Source of the DNA: Sipunculus nudus
Lineage: Eukaryota > Annelida > Sipuncula > Golfingiida > Sipunculidae
Length of the DNA: 64,000 nucleotides
Reading direction: 5' to 3'
Assembly (NCBI GenBank): GCA_026874595.1
Contig: CM049313.1
Location: 34,623,159-34,687,158 of the forward strand
The notes under the pieces were generated by a model. That model made no database searches, was not told where the DNA came from, and saw nothing but the letters and a program-made list of their open reading frames with translations. Of this stretch, positions 36,180 through 47,279 are shown piece by piece. Made by a program: the position numbers and the translations under genes. The stretch's first letter is position 1. Every line of letters begins with the position of its first letter.

Positions 36180-38279
36180 TGATTTACTTAGTATATGATC
36201 TTAAATCTATCAGGAAACAAAAGGCAAAGTTTTTCCATGTAAGCTTAATGTATCAAATGTCTTTAAGAATTCCATAGATTTTAATATATTGTAATATTTA
36301 ATGTTTACAAAAACTTAATGTTTACAAAAACGTGAAATACTCTACGATTTCGCATGTTTTCACACAAAATGCAAAATCTATTACTATAAAAATATACTTA
36401 TAAATAATAGTAAACTACAGGTGGCGCCAGCGGTGATTGCATTTATTTCTGTCAGGTGCAATGTTATTTTTCCACTTCCTATTATCAGCCTTAGTTTTCA
36501 TAATGAAATTAACTGTATCTTAGTGCAAGGAAATCCAGGGCGTATGAGTCGAGTCAATATTCTAATCTCAGTCTCACTAAGAGTGATAATTGAATTTTGT
36601 TGAAGTTTGTGATGACGGTAAAACAATGTTCCAGATCCACAGGACTTCAAACGTGACAATCATCTTTTTAAATGATAGCTCACATTTTTTTTTATTTCAA
36701 TGTTTATTTTTTATTATTGTGCACACAATACAACTGTTATTCAAAAGTTTATGTAAAATCCGTTGCTCGCTTGTTCAAATTTATGCATATTTTATCCCTA
36801 CCGCTCCCAATAAAAATATGTCACAAATGATAATAAAAGGCTATTTGAAGCATGTCTTTACATGCATATATTTTGCATTGAAAAGTAGTACTTACAGAAG
36901 TCTTTTCATGGCATCACTGATGTCATACATTCTTTGTTATGCATGTGGTACGGAATACCATACGAACCTATGTGTGAGGTTTATAACAAAAACTAATAAA
37001 GTACACCATGCCTAAAATACCTAACAAAAATATTACACTTTGAAGACAATCGACATGTAATTACCCTGAACTAAAATTATGCAGAAACATAATGAAATAA
37101 ACTGAATTATTGATGATATTTAAATTGCCAACAGAATTAAAACTGATTTGATTTTGACACAGTTTCTAAACGTGCTCATTTTTCAGCTGATTAAGTGGAT
37201 CACTAGGTCACTTGGTCATTTTGATCGTTCCATCTGACGATTTTACTAGCACGTCATGCTTCAGCACTCTGTGAAGTGATTTGAAGCCAATTTTTTCATG
37301 GACCAATGAAAAAGAGATGTGTGCAGTTACCCAGTTTAAGACGGAGTGGATGTGCCAGTTTGATTTGATGGTTGGATGGAAGCGCAATTTCGGCCCTCCG
37401 ACATTAGAGAATCTACGACCAGCTGACCAGCCAAATGTGAATGCTACGGTGTGGTGTTATCACGACCAGTTGAATAGTTACATGGATAGAATGGAGGATA
37501 CAAGGATAGCTGGATATATTTAAGCTATTATTCTCTTGAACGATAAACTCAGGGGAATTTAAATTTAAATCAGAATTTTCGAAATGAAGATGTCTGAAAT
37601 AGGCCAAAACTTTACATAACACGGGGGAAAATATGATAATGTGATCTCACTAATTATGGGCGATACTGCCCCTGCGCTTTTGTTTTGCTATTAAGGCAGT
37701 GCAACCTTTCGAAAGGCTTTAGAAAATATAGCTGCGAAATTATTATCTCCGAGATGCAAGACTTGTTTTTTCGGTGGTGATATATTCTGGACGAGACCTA
37801 AGGGGCATCCATTTTATTAAGGTGAAAGTCAAAGGATTAGCAGTACTCTTTCATATTAACAATAAATTGCAATTCTTTGATTCTCTTCCAAATCTTACAA
37901 AAGTTTGGCATTATAAAAATATTGTGCAATTCAACAAAATACTTCAAATCCAGGATATTTGAGAAATCCAATTAATACAAAAAGTGTGGGCTTTTTTTTT
38001 TACAAAAAAATGATCGTATTGGTCTTCGGACAACGGTAAAACTGATACATTTAATAGTTGACTGTAAACACGAAGACTATATCAATGTATAGAACAATTC
38101 CATCCGGATTTAAATAATCGGTTAATTTTAATTATTGGATGCACACTCATTTTCGTCTTCATCTCTTATAAACAGGGACAGATACACAAAATTCATGGTC
38201 TTGTAAATACTGTTATTTATATAAAGGAAAGTCACCTCATCTCCAACATTAACATTATTTTCACTTGTTGTAAATAAAT
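36180..38279. other. Spacer between the divergent FoxQ2 genes
   Basis: AT-rich and without a recognised gene. An 80-codon open frame at 37281-37523 has a protein-like composition but matches no family I know. A half palindrome, GGTGGCGCCAGC, lies at 36420, without the rest of the array-bearing element. Confidence 0.45.
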
Positions 38280-38515
38280 GCTGAATCTTAACATCCGATT
38301 TGTAAACATATATCTCTCCAACATAGGAAAAATAGCATTTCTGTAACAATGTAAATACAAAATATCCAAAAAAAATTATCGAGAAAACGGTCCTTAAATT
38401 TAACAGAACTCGTTAACTGGATCCACGCATGGTGAAAACAGAATCAATGACAATGTCAAATTAAGTAAGAAATCAATAACATTAGAGTAAGAAACAAATT
38501 AAGTATATACATACC

Positions 38516-38595
38516 ATACGCTCCGTAATCAGCGGTTACGCTATGCTGAACTATTCGCTACACCAGGAGGTCACGTGCTGTCTTCAGAGCGTAAT
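38516..38595. mobile_element. 80-bp micro-insertion with 7-bp target duplication
   Basis: Present only in unit 1. It is flanked by ACATACC on both sides (38509-38515 and 38596-38602), while units 2 and 3 carry that string once. The ends ATACGCTC and GAGCGTAAT are near-inverted repeats. The interior is too short to code. Confidence 0.75.
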
Positions 38596-39153
38596 ACATA
38601 CCAGTAACTTACATAGCCCCATGAGGAGTAATAATACACATCATAACATATACAATATACATCAATCTTTATAAGATAACTGGGAAATAATACAGTTTTA
38701 ATAGGAAAGGGGAAACTATTCCTCATTCATTTCAAGAGCTGCCAGCATAAACGGTTTTGGGATATTAAAAGGCACAACTGATGCCACACTTGCCTAAAGT
38801 TAAACACATGAGGACTATCTCTAGGCCCTTGTAATTTTTGTTATAAGAGATTTACTTAAAATGTCCACGTATTAATGCAAAGTACCATCTATTCATATGT
38901 TAAAGTATAAAATACATGAGTTGCAGAACTGATTAGAAATGGATATGTTAAAAATCTATATCATTTGGTTCATTTTTTCCTTGATCATGTATGATGGCAA
39001 TATCAGCTCAACGTGAGGTTAAATCTTCGATGATTATAGCCACTTCATAAACAAAATAAATGTATTCTGTCTGCTCGGTTGAAATCCCTGTACCGATCTT
39101 GATATAATCCCAGTTTGTGATTCATTTATACATTTAAATTATTTAAGCATACG

Positions 39154-39171
39154 TATATATATATATATATA
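39154..39171. repeat. Short (TA)n run at the edge of the Helitron block
   Basis: About 18 bp of TA dinucleotides where unit 1 departs from units 2 and 3. Confidence 0.85.
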
Positions 39172-39184
39172 CGTCTTTGCGTTA

Positions 39185-39365
39185 ACCTTGTGTCGGAGTC
39201 TGAATGACCTGGACGAACACGTTCTTGTCCGAATGGTGGAATGTCTTCGGCCAAATCGGAGCATGTGTATGTCAAAAATCACGGCAAACCGTAGTGTCAG
39301 AGGAGACACGTAAATTCACACAAATCGCGTTACGCTATTAATATATAGATCCATTATATGCATGG
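39185..39365 (-). mobile_element. Helitron fragment
   Basis: On the minus strand a TCTATATATTAATAGCG start at 39349 leads into the GATTTGTGTGA and GAGCATGTGTATGTC-like blocks of the H family. The bases beyond the start (CCATTATATGCATGGTGTT) also match a segment internal to H1 and H2. It is therefore a broken piece spanning the internal start of a longer copy. No 3' end. Confidence 0.55.
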
Positions 39366-40089
39366 TGTTATGCATAAAACTCTAATTGAAGCCGGGAGGT
39401 TGGCTGGAGAATTTTCGAAGAAGTTGATATGTTAAATAAAATCATTTTTATATGAAAATATATATTATGCTGAACATCGCCATTTAAAGTTGCCCTTCGA
39501 GCCCATGAATCCGCCAATAAAGGAACCTGTTATCTTGCATGGTATAGTGCAGTATAGTGCTGAGACGTAATCTCGATAATTGCATTCCGGTTATAACGCA
39601 CAAAAACTGAGCACTAACATGGTCGGGCAATCCCGCTGCGCAAAAGTTCGTGGTAGCATTATATTGTGATAGCTCAACTGTTCAATTAAATCTCCCCCAT
39701 TGTGTCCGCACTATTATATTTTCATTTAAAATAATAAATATTATATTTAGTGTGTGACATGAGTGCTATTTTTTTCCTCTTTTAGTCATAAATTAAAAAT
39801 ATGAGCGGTGGTTACTGGGGTCTGTCAAAATTGAACAGTCGGCAAATTCAAGTAAATGAGGTCCGTCTTCATCGAAATATTTTTGTAATTATAAATCTTT
39901 CAGTGAATCGGTCATTTACAAATGTGCAACATTTAGAGACTTTGCTCTGTTCTTACATCAACAATAGTGGTGTTTTTATCGGTGTAAATAATAGAAAATG
40001 AGGAAATAGGTTTATGGGGTCCGGGGACCGTGGGGTTCGGGTTTTACACACTACCCTGCATTCACTACCGCTCAGAAAACTGTCATTCT

Positions 40090-40513
40090 TTGAAAGATCC
40101 CCCTTTTGAGCATTTTCCTCACGCGAGATCTCCTTGTGCACAATAGACCTTTTCGCTGCGCGGAGGTTGCCTTTTGAGAAGGGATCATCAATGGGGATTA
40201 TTTCTTGCCGGTCACCGCAAATTTAAGAAAAGCCCAGATAGGGCCCCCGGAGAAAAACTCTGTCCCGCCATCAAACACTCTATGGCCATTGTGTTACCAG
40301 GCCGAAGACACAAAGAAAAGAGGCGCCCGCGGGGGAGCAAATATTAAAATTATTAATTATGCACGAAATACGCAAATATTGCAAATAAAAGAGGGTGGAA
40401 TTTCTTCGGACAAACCCTGAGCATATGTATGTCGAAAATCACGGCAATCCGTACGGCGGTATCAGAGGAGATACGGAAAATCACAAAAATCGCCTTACGC
40501 TATTAATATATAG
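40090..40513 (-). mobile_element. Helitron copy H3, 3'-truncated
   Basis: The minus-strand 5' end TCTATATATTAATAGCG starts at 40513, directly abutting the CTAG end of H2. Similarity to H2 extends to about 40090 through the GAGCAAATATTAAAA and AGGGCCCCCGG blocks. The 3' hairpin is missing. Confidence 0.7.
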
Positions 40514-41773
40514 ACTAGCAATTACCCGTGCGTGCTACGCACGGTTTGGGGCGAAAACAACAATCCATACGGTGGTATCGGAAATCCACCGGAAATCCGG
40601 AGATACGGAAAATCACAAAAATCGCGTTACGCTTTTAATATATATATATCCATTATATGTATGGTGTTGTGGATAAAAATCTTTTGGAACAGCGTTCGGA
40701 AAATATTTCGGAACAGCGTACAGTCGTTCACCTTCGCCCAAAGCCAGTGCCTAACATGTGATCATGTGACATGAGAAACTGATCAACAATATCACAATTA
40801 CTTACAAAAGAAACCGCCCATGGAATAGACCTAAGAAAAGAATGCAAAAATACCAGTTTTATTTGTGAAAATAATAACAATTATGGCCATGGCTTATACG
40901 CAATAAGCATACATACTGAATGAAAGAATATAAAGTCATTAAAAATAAAGAGTATTACATAAAAATTATTGAATGAGATGTCATATGGATATAAAAGTGA
41001 CAAATACCAGTATAACCGGATTAAATCTACATTTTTTACAGGAATTATACATTCGTGAATGTAGTAATGAGAAAAAATCTCGATATTCAAAACATTTTAA
41101 GTCTATATTATGTTTACAACTTTTACAAATCCACACGTGTACACATCACACTGTACCAACCACGACGTGAATTTGGTTAACATTTTCTTTTCATCTGTTA
41201 CATAGTAGGTCTACATATGCATATGTTTGTGAATATTTGTCAAGCCTCTCAATCGCATGCTAGGACCTGGATTTCGTGCGACCGCGTGTGCGCTCTTTAA
41301 CCATCACGGATTTCGCGACCCGGCTGATGTGCACTCAAGCATATCAGGTCAGGTTGGTCGCAGGTAGGAGTCCTCGTGCGACCCCCCGGTCGCAGGAAGG
41401 CCTGCAAAACAACTCTTTCAAATATCCCCCTTTTGAGACGGGATTGCCGGTTGGGATTATTTCGGGCCGATAACCGCAAATTGTACGAAAACCCCACATA
41501 GGGCCCCCGGAGTGAAACTGTCCCGCCATCACACACTCTATAGCCATTATGTTACCCCACCCGAAAACACAAAGAAAAGAGGCGCCCGCGGGGGAGCAAA
41601 TATTAAAATTATTAATTATGCAAATAATACGCAAATATTGCAAATAAAAGTGGGTGGAATCTCTTCGGACAAACCCGGAGCATATGTATTTCGAAAATCA
41701 CGGCAATCCGTATGGTGGTATCAGAGAAGATACGGAAAATCACAAAAATCGCCTTACGCTATTAATATATAGA
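40514..41773 (-). mobile_element. Non-autonomous Helitron, copy H2
   Basis: It has a TC start at 41773 (preceded by A) and a CTAG end at 40514, with the same 3' hairpin as H1. It is collinear with H1 except that it lacks the M1 MITE. It is absent from FoxQ2 units 2 and 3, so it arrived in unit 1 after or during the duplications. No coding sequence. Confidence 0.75.
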
Positions 41774-41804
41774 TGACATTTATTTGTGACAGGTCAACAT
41801 GGAC

Positions 41805-41805
<1 letters not shown>

Positions 41806-41846
<41 letters not shown>
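41806..41846. repeat. (TA)n microsatellite
   Basis: About 41 bp of TA dinucleotides at the right edge of the insertion block in unit 1. Confidence 0.95.
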
Positions 41847-41848
<2 letters not shown>

Positions 41849-42556
41849 TAAAGATTATACGTGTGTATTATATAATTCATACTGCATATTAAAAATGTTC
41901 TTACAGGGTACATTTTTTCTTAGATATACGCAAAGAATGTCTCCCCGGCAATGTAATTTGCTGAAGGTCAGACAGGTGTAAATCTGTTACGTGAGTATTT
42001 TTGTGACCAAAGGGCATGCAGTCTTGGAAGCAGCCGTATCAAGCCAAAACAGGTTGAGAAGAATAAAAGAAGAAAAGAAACTTGTGCACTCCAGGGACAA
42101 AGACCCCCCCCCCCCCCCCGAAAAACAAATCTTGACTGAAATATTGGTAAAGAAATAATCAACAACTATATTCTATCCGTCCGTTCCATGGGACGCATTA
42201 ATAAAAAATTGTATTGATAAAGAACAAATCATACACCGTACCTAGTAGCAAAGTAATCAGTGGTTCCACTGCTGGGTAGAATGTATATGAATCCATTCTG
42301 CTGTACTTTTGATTAATTTTGAGTACTTTTCCATATACGCCTTGTTTCATTAGCATATTCCATAAAAGTTATGTTGAATGCAGTCAAACGCTTTGGCAAA
42401 AACAATAAATTTGCTATAAAGTCTGCCTTCTCATTATGTTAATATTAGATATCGAACCGTGTTAATCGTCTGCATTGTGTACTTCGCATACCCCAATAGA
42501 AACGTCAATCTGAACATTTTACACGCTGATAAGATTATATACTTATATACTTATTT

Positions 42557-42830
42557 CTATCAAACTACAGGAAACCAGACATTCGTAGTGGTCTCGCGTA
42601 CATTCCCACGATCAGAGCACAATCTATTACCCGTGACTTGTAGTTACTCTGACGGTCACAGCGTCGTGTCGGTCAGTGTTGACCGACGATATATAAAGCG
42701 TTGCTAGCTTTATACATACAAGTATTTAATAAAAATCTTCGCACATATTTCATCGATTGCCGGTCGTGTACCACCTGTAGACCAGCCCCTCGGGGCGTCT
42801 ACATATGAGGTTGTATGGCCGTCTGACTTT
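42557..42830 (+). promoter_or_regulatory. FoxQ2 upstream module A, unit 1
   Basis: This is about 270 bp related to module B downstream. ATTCCCACGATCAGAG at 42602-42617 keeps the CSL-type site but has a changed TCF core (TCAGAG). A TATATAAA lies at 42690-42697. The block ends in the shared GGCGTCT and GTATGGCCGTCTGA strings. Function is inferred from conservation only. Confidence 0.55.
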
Positions 42831-43970
42831 ACAGAACTCTATAATATACATAACGATATATTTTAAAAACAGAAATGAAGTATTTTAAACACAGTTTGAA
42901 TATTCTCTGAATAATGGGAGACGTTATTATTGTAGATTTTTTGCCAATATATTTTAAGCAAAGTTGCTACATTTATTATAATGCAATCTGTCTATTAATT
43001 CAGTTCTAGCGTAACCCCATAAGTCACCGCCATGTAAAATAACGGTTACAACACACTATCAAATACGTATATAGAAGTTGTTCAACAAACACATTTCTGG
43101 CTAAAACTTTTCTTAATACAGATGGATTTGATCCTTGTATGACAGATTACTTCTGAAACAGTCCAAAGATATTTATTATATGAAACTTTGTAATATGAAG
43201 CTTTGAATCTTTTGTTTCCCATGTACTATGCTTTCTGTTTTGAATGCCACCGTTTTATGGAAACCATATAATTTTAATGTTATCCGTTTTATTTATCAAC
43301 CACACTTTGCACACATTATAGTTTTGTTAAGTTGGTTAACTAATATCCTCGTCTATGACATATGTAGAATCTCATCAATCTTGTAGTTTCAATTATTTAG
43401 AATGCAGGAAAATTTATTTACTTGCTAGAAGTCTAAAAGGTATTTAATGATTTCATTCTTTATTTCATAACTTTCAATATTTTCCATTTAAGTGCTTGTT
43501 CATAAGCACATACGATAAAAAATATTTTATATAGTCAAACGCTTTCGAAAAATCAGTTAAAATAAAATCTGCCTCGTCATAGTGTTAAATATTTTGATTT
43601 TAGACCCATATATGGTCCACTGTGCGGTATTAATTAAACCATGACAACACTTCTGACTCTATTTCTTGCTTTTACACGAATTCATATATGTTTTTGCAAA
43701 AATAAAGAATGTGCGCACAGGTGACAAAATACAATATATTTTCGAAAAAAAAGAAACCACTGATCAGTCTCTACTTTTTACTTTTTGATAAGATTTTAAT
43801 GTAACATCTGCTATTGCAGATGAAAGATTTAATCATTTATTATACCTTTAAGGTTTTGAGCGGAACATGGTTTAAACACCAAAACAACAACGAAACCGTC
43901 GTTAGAATTTAAGGAAAGCGGCACTAGACTTACTAATAATGATTAATACATCTATAAATTATATACTTAC

Positions 43971-44240
43971 TTCTATCGAACTAGGAAGCCAGACATCCGT
44001 AGTCGTCTCGTGTAAATTCCCACGATCAAAGCTTAATCTAAAACTCGTGATTTGTAATTACTATGACGGTCACAGGGTGGTCTCGGCCAGCTTTTACCGG
44101 TGATAAACACCGTAATATATCTGGCTATAGGTATATTTAATAAAAATCATCGCATATATTTCATTAATTGCTGGCCGTGTACCGCTCGTGAACCAGCCCC
44201 GTGGGGCGTCTGTGAGAGCTTGTATGGCCGTCTGAGTTGG
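43971..44240 (+). promoter_or_regulatory. FoxQ2 upstream module B, unit 1
   Basis: ATTCCCACGATCAAAG lies at 44016-44031, about 380 bp upstream of the TATA box. Shared flanks are AGACATCCGTAGT, GTCTCGTG, TATGACGGTCACAG and CCAGCCCCGTGGGGCGTCTG. The CSL-type and TCF/LEF-type sites overlap by a base or two, so one factor may exclude or help the other; that is inference. Confidence 0.6.
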
Positions 44241-44261
44241 TGGTTAACACTGGGTTGTATA

Positions 44262-44430
44262 TGTTTGAACTTCGGGGTTTATTAGCTTAATGTAACTGTC
44301 CGGGCCCGGGCTCGTGCCCGACTGAATAACAGTAATCAACTGACCATCAACCGAGGCTGTGATAATTTTAATTTACTGTCGTATGTTATGAGACTATATA
44401 TACAGGTACGGTATGTAAGCAAGCCATCAC
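44262..44430 (+). promoter_or_regulatory. FoxQ2 core promoter, unit 1
   Basis: TATATATA is at 44395-44402. An initiator-like TCAC at 44427-44430 lies about 32 bp downstream, which would give a 5' UTR of about 97 nt. Upstream, TTTATTAGCTTAATGTAACT and GTCCGGGCCCGGGC are conserved in all four genes of the window. Confidence 0.7.
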
Positions 44431-44525
44431 TTTCTCTCTGAAGCTCACACACACTCTGACCATAGTAAAATCACTCACTCATACATTGGAAGTTTTGACA
44501 GACTGACTGCCAGATAAAATATAAC

Positions 44526-45887
44526 ATGGAGGAAAACAGCAGCATCGGTAAGTAGTTTAAGGTATCAGTTCTTTCTGATAAAAAAGGGGCGTGGAGGGGT
44601 GATCGAAAGCTCTATGTTGACCATACCACTTAGAAATATAAAAGCATAAAACTGACAGATAATACAGTGTATTATACACTATTGTTCCTTAAGTAATGAA
44701 TGAGAAAGAAAACGAAACAGAATTTTGCATGGGGATTCGATGAGCTATATCCTTGGCTGCAATAACAATTGATTTTCAGTCATCATTTGTCTCTCCCTGT
44801 TTTCAAGAGCATCCTTAACTATTTGATTATTATATTTTTATTTTATTTTATTACATTTTTATGAAATTATATACGTTTTGTATATAATCTGAGTCACAGG
44901 ACACATCTCCTTTAATATACTCTGATTAAAATAACTGTTCACTTTATGACTGTTTTCTTCACGCTGGACCAGTTTTAACTTGATTATCTTTTGTTTTTAG
45001 CATCTCCACTGTCACCAGTATCAAATATCAGCTCACATTCCAGTGAGATGACTGTTCAAGAAAACGATGGTTATGACATGAAAACGTCACCAATGTCCGT
45101 GGACGATTTAGACCTCAGCTTCTCAGATGCAAATGATGCGTTCCCGGAAATGACGCAGGAGGACGTTACCGGTCTGCCAAGGAAAGGCGGGAAGAAGCCT
45201 GTCCTGTCTTATATAGGGATCATTGCCATGGCCATCATGAGCTCCCCCAAGAAAAAGATGCTCCTGTCTGAGATATACCAGTGGATCTCGGAGAAATTCT
45301 TGTACTTTAAACAAAACGATCGAAGCTGGAGAAACAGCATTCGTCATAATCTGTCACTTAATGAATGTTTCGTGAAGTCAGGTCGCAGCGAAAACGGTAA
45401 AGGTAACTACTGGACAATACATCCGGCTAATTTGGAAGACTTCAGCAAAGGCGATTTCCACCGACGCCGAGCGCGCAGGCGCGTCCGGAAGAGTGAAGAC
45501 ATGCAACGTCATCAAACTAAATATCTGACCACTACGTCACTTCCGGGAGAGTGCATGCATGCCACTCCAAATGGCTATGTACCAATGTCCAGCACAGTTT
45601 TACCAACCCATGTCCTGACGCAGATGTTTGGGGCTGAAAACATTTTAACTCGCGAAGAGCAACTTAGTCAGTACTTCTCAGCTGTTAACCCCGTTGGCGC
45701 ACCAACTGTCAATCATATGACGTCGTCATTGGCATCCCCAGTGTCCGATTCTGCAACGTTTACCTCATCACCATTTTCTGACAAGTCACCTTTAACGATG
45801 GCCTACCCGCACGGTTATCAGTTACTGTCGCCCCCTCTTGCGGCCTGCCGTGAAAATGGTTGGCAAGACTTTTTGGTCCCATTGTAA
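44526..45887 (+). CDS. foxq2: FoxQ2-type forkhead transcription factor, copy 1
   Basis: Exons 44526-44547 and 45001-45887 join across a 453-bp GT-AG intron to give 302 residues starting MEENSSI. Exon 1 is 22 bp and the junction splits an Ala codon. Residues about 72-168 are a forkhead (winged-helix) domain, with recognition helix [15 protein letters not shown] (119-133) and [20 protein letters not shown] after it. A strongly basic tail [11 protein letters not shown] (about 161-171) is a likely nuclear signal and DNA contact. The wing phrase with IHPAN-EDF and the RRRARRRVR tail are typical of FoxQ2, a family expressed in anterior/apical ectoderm and downstream of Wnt in many animals. The usual KPxYSY start is KPVLSY here. 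I see no clear EH1 repressor motif. The N-terminal part is acidic and Ser-rich. Of the three plus copies it is the most diverged. Confidence 0.88.
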
Positions 45888-46160
45888 CCAAGTCGCAACT
45901 CTTAAAACACTTTGTATGTTTTAATTTGCATAACACATGACTTTTCTTAATGTAATATTTGTGAAATGACAATAACTGTGATAATCTTCAGTTTCGAAAA
46001 ACTGAATGTCTGTTATCCTTCTGTTCTTGTTTAAATGAATGTTCATTATGTTAATTATTATGACTCAAATATGATAATTAATATATACAGCTATATGTCG
46101 ACAACATCTGTGATATTCTTAATGTTATATTTGTATTAATTGTTTTTTTTAAACGAATAT

Positions 46161-46166
46161 AATAAA
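46161..46166 (+). terminator. Poly(A) signal, FoxQ2 copy 1
   Basis: AATAAA, about 274 bp after the stop codon, at the same place as in the other copies. Confidence 0.75.
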
Positions 46167-47279
46167 ATAAATGTATATCTTTAAATACGTTTATTAGTTT
46201 TAAATTCGACAGATAATCTCACAGGTACTTGTCCTTCATGGTTTTATAAATTCAAGACATGATCAGCATAAACTGATCTGATGTACTGTCCACCTAATCT
46301 GACTTACTGTCCACTAAGTTCCTCACGTGCTTTACTTACACCGTTTCTGGTACAGGGTCAAGAATCAGCCCAAAGAGAGCGGGTGTCACATGTTTAAAAG
46401 GACATAATCAGGAGCAATATTATGGCTATTCTTTCATACTATCAGTTCAGTTTTGCTTTATACAAAAATATTCCCAGCAAAACAATCCTAGCACACAGTC
46501 TCAGTATCTCGCATACGGCTGTTTTACACCTGGTAATGGCTCTGCGTGTTCATCATAACAAGGTCCCGTTACCGGAGGTCCAATCGTGAACCGCAACACG
46601 CGGTGTTTCAGCAAACGGGAACAGGTATAATTACATTTTCTGGGCCAAGTCATTCAGTCACTCCTGATTGACACGTGAAGTGGCTCCACAATGCACACGG
46701 CCCCACGGGCTGTGTTTATGTTGACACCTGTGATCGTGCACAGTCCAGTTTTTATAACTCGTTTACAGGAGTAAGCATACGGTTTTACGGCAATATTTTG
46801 GCAGGTACAGTTTAATTGAAAGGGAAGAAGCTATTTTTCGTGTTAATTCAACATGCTTTATAGGTGATTGGGCCCTTTATAAAATTTCGAACTGGATGCT
46901 AAATGCGATACCACGTTCTCTTTGGTTTGATTACTATTCTTTATTGTGCCAGCCAAAGCAACGTTAAAACGAGAAAGATTTTGGACGACTGCAGTGTATA
47001 ACCGCCGCTGGAGGAGTGTAGCTGTCCAAGAATTATACACATTTTCTTAATATAGTATTCACCAAGGATGAATCAAGTCAACCTGTTCTTATATATTCGT
47101 GCCCTGGCAGTGACTGCAGTTTTGCCGGATATTTAGAAATATTAATGTCTAAATACCTTTTGCTTCCCTATTCACGATCCGTCCATGCATAAGGTCTTAA
47201 TCCTTTGTTGACTGTAGTATTCTAGGGCCTACCCGAATTCAATCCTGTCCTATTTGAAATATTTAAAGTCCCATCACTG

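Noticed and set aside
37281-37523. 80-codon open frame between the FoxQ2 genes
   Set aside because: Protein-like composition but no family resemblance, no clear splice context and no second copy to show constraint.
45123-45347. Minus-strand open frames inside FoxQ2 exons (also at 54609, 62219, 45760, 55246 and 62856)
   Set aside because: Antisense shadows of the conserved forkhead exon; present in each copy only because the sense strand is conserved.
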